DNA of 48,254 bases from M3007 sp046160345 (GTDB taxonomy: Bacteria; Bacteroidota; Bacteroidia; Chitinophagales; Saprospiraceae), in the NCBI GenBank assembly GCA_046160345.1, contig JBJXGO010000094.1:1-48254 (forward strand), given 5' to 3'. Made by a program: the position numbers and the translations under genes. The notes beneath the pieces are model-generated. The model was not told the origin of the DNA, did not search any database, and saw nothing but the letters and a program-made list of their open reading frames with translations. Below are positions 35,638 to 43,285 of the stretch, piece by piece. Position 1 is the stretch's first letter. Each line of letters begins with the position of its first letter.

Positions 35638-36975
35638 TTATCGATTAAAAAAAGTAAGCCGCTCACCCATTTTTGCTTCCAAAAAAGCCCCCTCGTGCCA
35701 AGCCAAATGCCCGCTCACCACGGTACTAAGCACCTTACCCCGAAAGGTGTTGCCCATAAACGGAGACCAACCACATTTGTACAAAACATTGTCTGGGTTT
35801 ACAGTCCATTCCTTTTCTATGTCCACCAACACCAAATCGGCCCAATAGCCCTCGTCCAAAAAACCGCGTTCTTCCACCCTGAACGCAATGGCCGGGGCAT
35901 GGCACATTTTCTCCACGATCCGTTCCAAAGAGATGCGCCCTGCGTGGTAAAAACCGAGCATTACATTCAAGGAATGCTGCACCAGGGGCAATCCGGCAGG
36001 AGCTTGCAAATACGGCTGTGTTTTCTCCTCCCAGGTATGTGGAGCATGGTCTGTGGCGATCACGTCGAGGCGGTCATCGAGCAAAGCAGGGAAAAGAGCA
36101 TCTCTGTGGTCGGTGCTTTTTATGGCCGGGTTGCATTTGATTTGATTTCCCAGTCGTGCATAATCATCGGCTGAAAAATGCAGGTGGTGTACGCAGACTT
36201 CGGCTGTTATCTTCTTGTCCTTCAGTGGGATATCATTTCTGAACAGATCAAGTTCATCCTTTGTGCTGATATGTAAAATATGCAATCTGGTGCCATGTTT
36301 TTTGGCCAGATCAACAGCCATAGAAGAGGATAGGTAACAAGCCTGTTCATTGCGGATACGGGGGTGGAACTCAGCGGTCATTGCTTCGCCATAAGTGGCT
36401 TTAAATTGGGCAAGATTGTCGCGAACGGTGGCTTCATCCTCGCAGTGCGTTGCAATAAGCATGGGAGATTCGGAAAAAACACGCTCCAGGGTACCGGGAG
36501 AATCGACCAGCATGTTTCCGGTGCTGCTGCCCATAAAGATCTTGATCCCGCAAACTTGCCGCGGGTTGGTTCTCAGCACCTCTTCGAGGTTATCATTCGT
36601 CGTGCCCATGTAAAAGGAGTAATTCGCCAGCGAGTTCCGGGCTGCGATCTGGTATTTTTCTTCCAACAGTTCCTGGGTCACGCTCGGCGGATTCACATTG
36701 GGCATTTCCATGAAGGAGGTCGTTCCGCCAGCCACGGCAGCCCGACTTTCGGTTGCAATATTGGCCTTATGGGTAAGTCCAGGCTCGCGAAAATGCACCT
36801 GGTCGTCAATAATGCCGGGGATGAGGTGTCTGCCCTTGGCATCAATTTCAATATCCGCAGAACCGCTGATAGAGGCTTCGATCTTGGCGATGTGCCCGGC
36901 CTTGACAAGTAGGTCGGCTTGGCGGATCTGGCCCCGGTTGACAATTTTGGCGTTACGAATGAGGATGGTGGACAT
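35638..36975 (-). CDS. pyrC: Dihydroorotase, class I type
   Basis: A 445-residue amidohydrolase that closes carbamoyl-aspartate to dihydroorotate in pyrimidine synthesis. The ATG at 36975 (MSTILIRNAKIVNRGQIRQA) is preferred to earlier starts. The metal-binding motif reads DDQVHFREPG (about residue 56), where the usual D-x-H-x-H has Gln for the first His. The metal-bridging Lys is probably in GIKIFMGSSTG, other His ligands in ATHCEDE and HILHIST, and the catalytic Asp in VIATDHAPH. The C-terminus VNPDNVLYKCGWSPFMG is a family feature. It could alternatively be an allantoinase-like enzyme, but the HFREPGLTHK region fits dihydroorotase best. Confidence 0.9.
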   Translation of the reverse strand: MSTILIRNAKIVNRGQIRQADLLVKAGHIAKIEASISGSADIEIDAKGRHLIPGIIDDQVHFREPGLTHKANIATESRAAVAGGTTSFMEMPNVNPPSVTQELLEEKYQIAARNSLANYSFYMGTTNDNLEEVLRTNPRQVCGIKIFMGSSTGNMLVDSPGTLERVFSESPMLIATHCEDEATVRDNLAQFKATYGEAMTAEFHPRIRNEQACYLSSSMAVDLAKKHGTRLHILHISTKDELDLFRNDIPLKDKKITAEVCVHHLHFSADDYARLGNQIKCNPAIKSTDHRDALFPALLDDRLDVIATDHAPHTWEEKTQPYLQAPAGLPLVQHSLNVMLGFYHAGRISLERIVEKMCHAPAIAFRVEERGFLDEGYWADLVLVDIEKEWTVNPDNVLYKCGWSPFMGNTFRGKVLSTVVSGHLAWHEGAFLEAKMGERLTFFNR

Positions 36976-37049
36976 GTTTGTTGGCGGTAGGATAGAGGCT
37001 TGCAACATCATATAATTACATCACAATATCCAAATTCCTGCAAAAGTCG

Positions 37050-37084
37050 CAAAACTAGAACAAATATGTTTTATCTATTCCAAA
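37050..37084 (-). promoter_or_regulatory. Bacteroidota-type promoter of pyrC
   Basis: On the minus strand, TTTG (37084-37081), a 23-base spacer, then TAGTTTTG (37057-37050) match the -33/-7 consensus. The leader would be about 70 bases. Confidence 0.45.
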
Positions 37085-37227
37085 TCACAATGCATGACAG
37101 TAACCATTGAAATTTCAAACAACCCCGCCTTAGTTTTTTCAAAACCCTTATTTGTGAACAGTCACATCTCGCTCTTATCACGGGTATCAGCCTTTTTTTC
37201 ATAAGAACCCTCCCCTAACAACATCGA

Positions 37228-37246
37228 ATATGCTAACAATAGTATG
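37228..37246 (+). promoter_or_regulatory. Distal controller-protein operator upstream of the C-R promoter
   Basis: ATATGCTAACAATAGTATG is a near-palindrome with half-sites ATGCTA and TAGTAT. It sits directly upstream of the -33 TTG (37247-37249), its centre about 47 bases before the expected transcript start, a usual place for activation. It matches the methyltransferase element (39515-39533) at 16 of 19 bases. A wider ACAACAT (37218-37224)/ATGTTGT (37244-37250) repeat frames it. Confidence 0.65.
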
Positions 37247-37277
37247 TTGTGACCGCCAAAAGAGTATTCTACGTTTG
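37247..37277 (+). promoter_or_regulatory. Promoter of the controller and restriction genes
   Basis: TTG (37247-37249), a 20-base spacer and TACGTTTG (37270-37277) match the Bacteroidota consensus. The predicted transcript start near 37282-37284 leaves a leader of only 10-20 bases and excludes the in-frame GTG at 37249 as a start. Confidence 0.7.
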
Positions 37278-37296
37278 CATACTGAAATTAGCAATG
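37278..37296 (-). promoter_or_regulatory. Proximal controller-protein operator at the C-R transcript start
   Basis: Read on the plus strand it is CATACTGAAATTAGCAATG, matching the reverse complement of the methyltransferase element at 15 of 19 bases. It begins immediately after the -7 box and ends in the controller ATG. Binding there would block transcription, giving self-limitation. Confidence 0.65.
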
Positions 37297-37512
37297 CAAT
37301 CCATGACTGATGTACTAATTAAGTTCGGTGAACGGGTTCGTGACCTTAGAAAAGAACGGGGACTTTCTCAAGAGCAGCTAGCTTTCAAAGCTGATTTGCA
37401 TAGAACTTACATTGGTATGATTGAACGGGCAGAGAAAAACATTACCCTCGTCAATATTGAAAAGATTGCTACTGCTTTCGACATTCCAGTTAGTAAACTT
37501 TTAAACTATTGA
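37294..37512 (+). CDS. XRE-family helix-turn-helix controller (C) protein of the restriction-modification system
   Basis: A 72-residue DNA-binding protein, most of it one HTH_3 domain: IKFGERVRDLRKERGLSQEQ, LAFKADLHRTYIGMIERAEK, then ITLVNIEKIATAFDIPVSKL. This size and sequence (RTYIGMIERAEKNITL) are typical of C proteins that control restriction-modification genes as dimers. The ATG at 37294 is chosen from the promoter and from alignment with the methyltransferase start region, where both ATGs hold the same place after the -7 box; an ATG at 37303 is also possible. The stop lies one base before the endonuclease start. Three candidate operators are described separately. Confidence 0.88.
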   Translation: MQSMTDVLIKFGERVRDLRKERGLSQEQLAFKADLHRTYIGMIERAEKNITLVNIEKIATAFDIPVSKLLNY

Positions 37513-37513
37513 C

Positions 37514-38275
37514 ATGCCAAGAAAACGCCTTTCAGACTTTAATGATAATTACTCAAAAGAAGATTTGCTAGCGGTTGTGAATGAAGTAGCGGATGATGAA
37601 AAGAGCAAATCTCTTTTTGTGGTTGCAAACCGTATTATAGAAATCCCAGAATATTCATGTTCAATAGATGTTAGGAAAAATGAAGGGGTTGTAGACTTCA
37701 TGAGAAAATGGACAAGAAAATTCATTAATGGTTATTCAAACAGACCATCAAAAAGAACTAGCAATCCAATTGGTACGCAACACGATCCAATTCTTGATGA
37801 AATTATTTCGGCTAGAATTCAATACACGTCTGAAGATTTAGAAACTATTAAATATGGGCATAGGCTTTCTATGTCAGCAGAAAATATAGCAGGATCATTG
37901 CTTGAAGAGTATGTTGCTGAGCACCTCTTGAAGCATAGGTGGCATTGCTGTTGGGGGGAAACAATGAAAAGTATTGACTTTTGTAATGAAGATGGCCAAT
38001 TACTGCAGATAAAAAATAGTGACAATAGCGAAAATAGTTCGAGCAAAACTGTAAGAGATGGAACCGAAATAAAACATTGGTTTAGACGCTTTTCGCGCAC
38101 AGGAGGCACTAATTGGGATGCTCTAAATGAAATAATTGGGATTGAAAATAAGGATGAAAGATTAACCGAAGAATTTTTTAAAGAATTTGTAAAAAAGGCT
38201 GTGAAAAGCAACCCAGGGTCTGTCTTCTTAGAAGAAGAAAGCCCTTGGTACGGTAATCAAAATAATGACATCTGA
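37514..38275 (+). CDS. Type II restriction endonuclease, SinI family
   Basis: A 253-residue endonuclease. The segment YGHRLSMSAENIAGSLLEEY (about residues 114-133), HRWHCCWGETMKSIDF (141-156) and LLQIKNSDNSENSSSKTVRD (163-182) followed by IKHWF matches my memory of the SinI family, whose members cut GGWCC. The likely PD-(D/E)xK set is Glu131 or Glu132, Asp155 and Q-I-K with Lys167; Gln in place of the acid is a known variation among restriction enzymes. It starts one base after the C gene, so they are co-transcribed. Its last 19 bases overlap the methyltransferase gene on the other strand. Base composition is clearly lower in GC than the surroundings. The exact recognition site is inferred. 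Confidence 0.8.
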   Translation: MPRKRLSDFNDNYSKEDLLAVVNEVADDEKSKSLFVVANRIIEIPEYSCSIDVRKNEGVVDFMRKWTRKFINGYSNRPSKRTSNPIGTQHDPILDEIISARIQYTSEDLETIKYGHRLSMSAENIAGSLLEEYVAEHLLKHRWHCCWGETMKSIDFCNEDGQLLQIKNSDNSENSSSKTVRDGTEIKHWFRRFSRTGGTNWDALNEIIGIENKDERLTEEFFKEFVKKAVKSNPGSVFLEEESPWYGNQNNDI

Positions 38276-39516
38276 TTCATATTCTTTTCTTCAATATATT
38301 TTCTACTACGAGATAAAAATTCTCTGACGAAATCTTCGTCTGAAGTATTCAGGTAACGAGAATATTTAAAATTAGGAATTTCTTCAACTTCTTCTCCATT
38401 TGAAATTGAAACGATCAATCGTCCAATTGCTTCCCCTACACTTACTGGTACGGCATTGCCAATTTGTTTGTACTTATTGATTAGATTTCCTTTTATTTCC
38501 CAATCGTCTGGAAACTCCTGAATTCTTTTATACTCTAATACACTTAAAGGTCTATCTTCCACAGGATGACATAAGTCAGTCGCTGGCATTGCTGGATGAG
38601 TTACTAATGTTGGGGACGGTTTATCCCAAGATAATCTTCTGAAAAACCCGGTTTTCCCACCTCCTAAAAAATAAGATTTACCCAATGCTTCTTTTTGCAT
38701 CTCTAAATTCAAGTCCCTCCAGTTCTGTCCATGCCCTAATATCTTATAATATTTTAGCCTTTTTTCTGGGAATTTAATATATTCTGTGTTGTTTCCATTA
38801 AGGTTGCTTATTGCAGATTTGAGCACATTCCATTTAGGAAGTCCAAAATCTCCATCCTGTGAATGGGTTGGCTTTATAAAAGGAACACGTTTATCACCTA
38901 ATGCACAGATAATAATTACCCTTTCTCGTATTTGCGGAGTACCAAAATTTGCAGAATTATATAGATTAAATGATACTTGATACCCAGCAGATTTAAGCCT
39001 ATTATATATGTAAAACATAGTTGCTCCCTTAAACTGCGTAAGCTCTGGGGGTAAAAACTTTTCCTCATCAGGTTTTAATTCAATTGAATATTGGGAAGAG
39101 AGTAAGCCCCTAACATTTTCAATAACTGCAAATTTGGGCCTAATATTTTCGATAACCTCTAAGAATTTTATGAAGACATTACCACGGTCATCTGCCAATC
39201 CCATTCTTTTGCCAGCAGAACTAAACGCCTGACAAGGTGGTCCTCCTACAATTAAGTCAACATCCTCCTTAGTGTTCAACCCCGCATATTCAATAATTTC
39301 ATCTGTAGTGTAGTTTCTAATATCGCCAATAAGACCAATTTCAGGATTATTGGCAACAATGGTTTCTCTGCTTGTTTTATCTATTTCACATGCTAAGAGA
39401 GTTTTTAAGCCAGCTTTATGGAGGCCAATATCGAGCCCCATAGCACCACTAAAGAAGCTAAGAACTTTAAAACCCTTTGAATTTGCACCTAACATTGATG
39501 ACTTTCTATCTTTCAT
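38257..39516 (-). CDS. DNA (cytosine-5) methyltransferase of the restriction-modification system
   Basis: A 419-residue m5C methyltransferase that would protect host DNA at the endonuclease's site. Motif I is VLSFFSGAMGLDIGL (18-32, SAM binding). Motif IV is GGPPCQAFS with catalytic Cys95, motif VI ENV at 133-135, motif VIII QIRERV, and motifs IX-X TLVTHPAMPATD and YKQIGNAVPVSVGEAIG. Between VIII and IX lies the target-recognition region (about 220-290). Its start at 39516 follows a -7 box and a controller operator by few bases. Size agrees with enzymes specific for GGNCC/GGWCC-type sites, but specificity is inferred. The region 38281-38340 has 17 GC in 60 bases by hand count, versus 32 in 60 at 26041-26100 in the helicase gene. 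Confidence 0.92.
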   Translation of the reverse strand: MKDRKSSMLGANSKGFKVLSFFSGAMGLDIGLHKAGLKTLLACEIDKTSRETIVANNPEIGLIGDIRNYTTDEIIEYAGLNTKEDVDLIVGGPPCQAFSSAGKRMGLADDRGNVFIKFLEVIENIRPKFAVIENVRGLLSSQYSIELKPDEEKFLPPELTQFKGATMFYIYNRLKSAGYQVSFNLYNSANFGTPQIRERVIIICALGDKRVPFIKPTHSQDGDFGLPKWNVLKSAISNLNGNNTEYIKFPEKRLKYYKILGHGQNWRDLNLEMQKEALGKSYFLGGGKTGFFRRLSWDKPSPTLVTHPAMPATDLCHPVEDRPLSVLEYKRIQEFPDDWEIKGNLINKYKQIGNAVPVSVGEAIGRLIVSISNGEEVEEIPNFKYSRYLNTSDEDFVREFLSRSRKYIEEKNMNQMSLF

Positions 39517-39533
39517 ATGCTAATTTTAGTATG
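39515..39533 (+). promoter_or_regulatory. Controller-protein operator over the methyltransferase start
   Basis: ATATGCTAATTTTAGTATG shares 16 of 19 bases with the distal C-R element and 15 of 19 with the proximal one on the opposite strand. It lies between the methyltransferase -7 box (39534-39541) and its start codon (39514-39516), so the controller bound here should repress the methyltransferase. Confidence 0.65.
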
Positions 39534-39563
39534 CAAAAATAAGATTTTTTTTCAACCCGCAAA
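39534..39563 (-). promoter_or_regulatory. Promoter of the methyltransferase gene
   Basis: On the minus strand, TTTG (39563-39560), an 18-base spacer and TATTTTTG (39541-39534) match the Bacteroidota consensus. The transcript start would fall about 10-15 bases before the ATG. Confidence 0.6.
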
Positions 39564-39580
39564 ACAACCATTTTGTTTTG
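39560..39580. repeat. Inverted repeat at the -33 region of the methyltransferase promoter
   Basis: CAAAACAA (39560-39567), a 5-base spacer CCATT, then TTGTTTTG (39573-39580) make an 8-bp perfect inverted repeat that includes the -33 box. Its role is unknown; it differs from the three controller elements. Confidence 0.5.
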
Positions 39581-39761
39581 TTGGAAGCCAAATTTAAAAC
39601 ATGTTGCCGTGTATTTAAAAATAAATTGTGTTATTTAATAAAGAATAATGTTTAGTTGGTTAACTATCAATTGTATTGTTTGTTGACAGCCACATCCACC
39701 AAGAGTCCAAATAGATCATATTCAAAGTCGTAACTTTACGAATTATTTGTTTTCCACGTTC

Positions 39762-40646
39762 ATGACCGACAAACTCCGGGCCTATTTTTACCTTCATTTT
39801 TGTGTACTCATTTGGGGCTTCACGGCCATTTTGGGCAAACTGATCTCGTTGAATGCCGTTCCCCTGGTATGGTGGCGCGTCTTTTTATGTTGTGCCACGC
39901 TGATCGTTTTTATTCCGCGCAAACAATTTCAGGGTATTTCCCGAAAACGGTACCTCCAAATGTTTGGCATCGGTATTTTGGTGGGCATACACTGGCTGTG
40001 TTTTTACGGAGCCATCAAACTTTCCAACGCTTCTGTGGCCGTTGCGACCATGGCCACCACTTCTTTTTTTTCCGCATTGGTGGAGCCATTGCTGAGCCGA
40101 AAAAAGGTTAAAGGTTACGAACTAGCACTAGGGCTATTCATTCTTCCCGGCATGGCGCTGATTGCGGGAAATATTGACTGGGGCATGCGCATCGGTTTTG
40201 CAGTTGGTATTGTGGGGGCCTTACTCGCCGCGGTGTTTTCTTCTTTGAATAAAAAATTGATAGACAATCAACCGCCGCCGCCGCTGGTGATGAGTTTTAC
40301 GGAATTGGCTGGTGGCGTTGCGGTATGTTCACTCGTGCTTCCGTTTTTGATCTGGCAATTTCCTGATACTTCTTTGATTCCTGCAAACCAGGACTGGGTT
40401 TGGTTGTTGATTTTAGCCTGGGTCTGTACATTGTTGCCTTATTACCTTACCCTTTTGGCGATGAGGCACATTTCAGCGTTTGGTACAAATCTTACGATCA
40501 ATCTGGAGCCGGTGTACGGGGTATTACTGGCCGCCATATTTTTCCGGGAAGACAAGGACCTGAATCCTCAATTTTATATTGGTGTGATCGTCATTCTTTT
40601 AGCCGTGTTCAGTCACCCGTTTTTGAAAAAGTTTTTTGAGCAATGA
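39762..40646 (+). CDS. EamA-family (DMT superfamily) transporter
   Basis: A 294-residue inner-membrane protein with ten predicted helices in two EamA repeats: YLHFCVLIWGFTAILGKLIS (first helix) and VGIVGALLAAVFSSLNKKLI at the start of the second repeat. WWRVFLCCATLIVFIPRK and ASVAVATMATTSFFSALVEP are typical of helices 2 and 4, and SAFGTNLTINLEPVYGVLLA of helix 9. The start at 39762 (MTDKLRAYF) is used; an imperfect -7 box (TAACTTTA, 39731-39738) lies upstream. EamA proteins export or import small metabolites; the substrate is unknown. Its stop overlaps the amidohydrolase start by ATGA, so the two are translationally coupled. Confidence 0.9.
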   Translation: MTDKLRAYFYLHFCVLIWGFTAILGKLISLNAVPLVWWRVFLCCATLIVFIPRKQFQGISRKRYLQMFGIGILVGIHWLCFYGAIKLSNASVAVATMATTSFFSALVEPLLSRKKVKGYELALGLFILPGMALIAGNIDWGMRIGFAVGIVGALLAAVFSSLNKKLIDNQPPPPLVMSFTELAGGVAVCSLVLPFLIWQFPDTSLIPANQDWVWLLILAWVCTLLPYYLTLLAMRHISAFGTNLTINLEPVYGVLLAAIFFREDKDLNPQFYIGVIVILLAVFSHPFLKKFFEQ

Positions 40647-41833
40647 AAGAAAAAATCCAGGCACTTGCCCAGCAATATCACGCCGACACGGTAGCTTGTC
40701 GCCGACACCTGCATGCGCATCCTGAGCTATCCTTTGAAGAAATAGAGACCGGCAAATTCGTGGCAGCGCAATTAGCCGCACTTGGCATCGAACACAAACA
40801 CGGTGTGGCCGAAAATGGCGTTGTAGCCCTGATAAAGGGCAAAAACCCGCGCAAGCGCACCATCGCCCTCCGCGCAGATATGGATGCGCTGCCCATTCAG
40901 GAGGCCAATGATGTGCCCTACAAATCAAAAAACAACGGCGTGATGCATGCCTGTGGCCACGATGTGCATACCGCATCCTTGCTGGGCACGGTCAGGATCT
41001 TGAACGAATTGCGCGGAGCGTTTGAAGGCACCGTGAAATGCATTTTCCAGCCAGGCGAAGAAAGGTTGCCGGGCGGGGCAAGTCTCATGATCAAGGCAGG
41101 AGTGCTTGAAAATCCGCGCCCAACCAGTATTTTCGGACAACACGTTCACCCGCCCCTCCAGGCAGGTATGATCGGCCTAAGACCAGGTATCTATATGGCT
41201 TCTGCCGACGAAATATACGTCACCGTAAAAGGTCGGGGCGGTCACGGGGCCATGCCCCAGGAATGTATCGATCCGGTGGTCATTACGGCTCAAATCATCG
41301 TTGCGCTTCAGCAATTGGTGAGCCGGTATGCCGACCCGGCCGTACCAACGGTATTGACTTTTGGGAAAATAAACTCCACAGGTGGGGCTACGAACATCAT
41401 TCCGAACGAAGTAAAACTTGTCGGCACCTTCCGCACCATGCACGAAAAATGGCGGACAGAAGCGCACAAACGCATGAAAAAGATAGCAGAAAGCATCGCA
41501 AAGGGCTACGGCGCGGCTTGCGAATTTATCGTATTAAAGGGCTACCCGGTTTTGGTCAACCACGAAGCATTGACCAAACGCAGCAAAAACTGGGCGGTTG
41601 AATTTTTAGGGAAAAGCAATGTTGTCGATTTGCCCATACGGATGACGGCTGAAGATTTTTCCTATTTTTCGCAAGCAATGCCAGCGTGTTTTTATCGGCT
41701 GGGAACAGGAAATCCCGAACGTGGAATTACATCGCCTATCCATACCGAAACCTTTGACATTGATGAGGCTGCCTTGGAAACGGGTATCGGGTTGATGGCC
41801 TGGCTTGCGGTAAAGGAACTTGAAAACGTTTAG
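40643..41833 (+). CDS. M20D-family amidohydrolase (hippurate/N-acyl-amino-acid hydrolase type)
   Basis: A 396-residue zinc-dependent hydrolase that cleaves N-acyl amino acids. Motifs include CRRHLHAHPELSFEE near the start, ADMDALPIQEANDVPYKS, the metal motif MHACGHDVHTASLLGTV (Cys, His and Asp ligands, about residues 102-118), and FQPGEERLPGGASLMIKAG with the catalytic Glu pair. Dimerisation-domain residues RGGHGAMPQ and TGGATNIIPNEV follow, as does the C-terminal MTAEDFSYF, which carries the last ligand. Order and length are normal for HipO/YxeP-like enzymes. Coupled to the EamA transporter, it may process the transported compound; that link is inference. Confidence 0.93.
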   Translation: MKEKIQALAQQYHADTVACRRHLHAHPELSFEEIETGKFVAAQLAALGIEHKHGVAENGVVALIKGKNPRKRTIALRADMDALPIQEANDVPYKSKNNGVMHACGHDVHTASLLGTVRILNELRGAFEGTVKCIFQPGEERLPGGASLMIKAGVLENPRPTSIFGQHVHPPLQAGMIGLRPGIYMASADEIYVTVKGRGGHGAMPQECIDPVVITAQIIVALQQLVSRYADPAVPTVLTFGKINSTGGATNIIPNEVKLVGTFRTMHEKWRTEAHKRMKKIAESIAKGYGAACEFIVLKGYPVLVNHEALTKRSKNWAVEFLGKSNVVDLPIRMTAEDFSYFSQAMPACFYRLGTGNPERGITSPIHTETFDIDEAALETGIGLMAWLAVKELENV

Positions 41834-41879
41834 GTTAAATCTTTTATGCATGCTCTAGTTTGAATATCAGCGAAATGTT

Positions 41880-43058
41880 ATGATTACAACGACCAAACCA
41901 TTCCTGGACGCTTTTCGCACGGCTTTCGATTCGGGCCAATTGCTCAAATGCACCTTGAGCAAGCCAAGGATCACTGCTCCAGAAGGCTTAAAAAACATTT
42001 ACTTGCGTCCGGTAACCCTGAAAAAAGGGCTGTTTGTGTCATTCAATTTTCGCTACAATACCCGCGATGAGGTTAAAAATTTTGTACCGGACGAGGCTAT
42101 TGCACAATTGAAAAGCATGCTTGAAACCACTTTTTTGAATGCCGAAATTCTGACGCCCGAAGTTGATTTTTTACTTCAAATTGATAAAAAGGGGGAAGTC
42201 CATTTTTCAACAAAAAAGCCTTCGCAAAAACTTGTCCCGGTAGTTCCCAAGGCCCACGATCGCGCTAAGAAGCGCTTGTTAGACCCGGCTGCGCCCTGGC
42301 TGCAGCTACTTGGAATTAGCAACGCAAAAGGCGAGATTCTTACCGCGCAGCAGGACAAATGGCGGCAAATAAACAAGTACCTCGAAATCATTGAAAGCCT
42401 TTTGGGCGACAGCCCCCTTCCATCCGGATCGCATATTGCCGACATGGGTTCGGGCAAGGGTTATCTGACCTTTGCACTCTACGATTTTTTGGAAAACAAT
42501 CTTCATCTAAGCCCCTTTATTACTGGCATTGAACTTCGGCCAGCGTTAGTAGATATATGCAACGATACTGCGCAAAAAGTTGGTTTTCAGAACCTAAGGT
42601 TTGTGGCCCAGGACATCTCTGATTACCGTTCTGAAAATCTGGATATGCTCATAGCCCTGCATGCCTGCGATACAGCCACCGACCTGGCCCTGGCTGCCGG
42701 TATCCGGCAGAAAGCCCGAAACATTGTAGTGGCCCCTTGTTGTCACAAACAAATCCGAAGGGATATGAAAACGAACAATGAACTTGCTCCCCTGCTCCGA
42801 CACGGCATTTTAGAAGAACGCCAGGCCGAAATCCTGACCGACGGTATCCGGGCGCTCTTGCTGGAGGCTGAAGGTTACCGCACCAAAGTGTTCGAATTCA
42901 TCTCTTCTGAACATACGGCAAAAAATGTGATGATAACGGCCACAATTGACAGCCGAAGATTGAACCAACGGCGTGCCGAAGCGTTAGGACAGGTCGAGGC
43001 GCTTAAGGCAGGCTTTGGCATCCGGGAACATTGGCTGGAGAAATTACTTGTACCTTGA
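41880..43058 (+). CDS. SAM-dependent methyltransferase (METTL25/PF13679-like)
   Basis: A 392-residue protein. The N-terminal 130 residues form an unrecognised domain (FSFNFRY-like strands, NTRDEVKNFVPDEA). The Rossmann methyltransferase domain starts near residue 165 with KYLEIIESLL, and its SAM motif is IADMGSGKGYLTFALYDFL (about 187-205). GIELRPALVDICNDTAQKVG, LIALHACDTATDLALAAGIR and NIVVAPCCHKQIRRDM follow, a PCCH motif characteristic of this group. The substrate is unknown; eukaryotic relatives act on RNA or protein, but that should not be assumed here. Confidence 0.85.
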   Translation: MITTTKPFLDAFRTAFDSGQLLKCTLSKPRITAPEGLKNIYLRPVTLKKGLFVSFNFRYNTRDEVKNFVPDEAIAQLKSMLETTFLNAEILTPEVDFLLQIDKKGEVHFSTKKPSQKLVPVVPKAHDRAKKRLLDPAAPWLQLLGISNAKGEILTAQQDKWRQINKYLEIIESLLGDSPLPSGSHIADMGSGKGYLTFALYDFLENNLHLSPFITGIELRPALVDICNDTAQKVGFQNLRFVAQDISDYRSENLDMLIALHACDTATDLALAAGIRQKARNIVVAPCCHKQIRRDMKTNNELAPLLRHGILEERQAEILTDGIRALLLEAEGYRTKVFEFISSEHTAKNVMITATIDSRRLNQRRAEALGQVEALKAGFGIREHWLEKLLVP

Positions 43059-43198
43059 GGTTTAAAAATTACCTGCGTTTTGCTTCATAAGTACCCCGGT
43101 TCTGTCATTTTGTAGAAAAAAACTGCGCTTCTCATACTAAGGCGCAATTCTTGCGTTTGATTAGTGGTGAACCAACTTAGTTATTCGAAAACCGCCAT

Positions 43199-43206
43199 TA
43201 TCTTTG
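43199..43206 (+). promoter_or_regulatory. -7 box of the tail-specific protease gene
   Basis: TATCTTTG, a full TAnnTTTG match, is 80 bases before the preferred ATG at 43286. No -33 TTG lies at the right distance. Confidence 0.5.
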
Positions 43207-43285
43207 TACACACAAAAAAATCTCGACAATGCAATTTTTCCCGCGCCGTTTTGGCTCTTTCGACTTTGACAAATTCCTTTACGAC

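Noticed and set aside
36364..36912. 182-codon open frame antisense to dihydroorotase
   Set aside because: It is opposite conserved pyrC motifs and has no recognisable content.
37249..37293. Upstream GTG start giving an 87-residue controller protein
   Set aside because: The promoter -7 box (37270-37277) lies inside the extension, and the domain begins after 37294.
43229..43285. Upstream ATG for the tail-specific protease
   Set aside because: The added 19 residues do not form part of a signal peptide, while the ATG at 43286 starts one directly.
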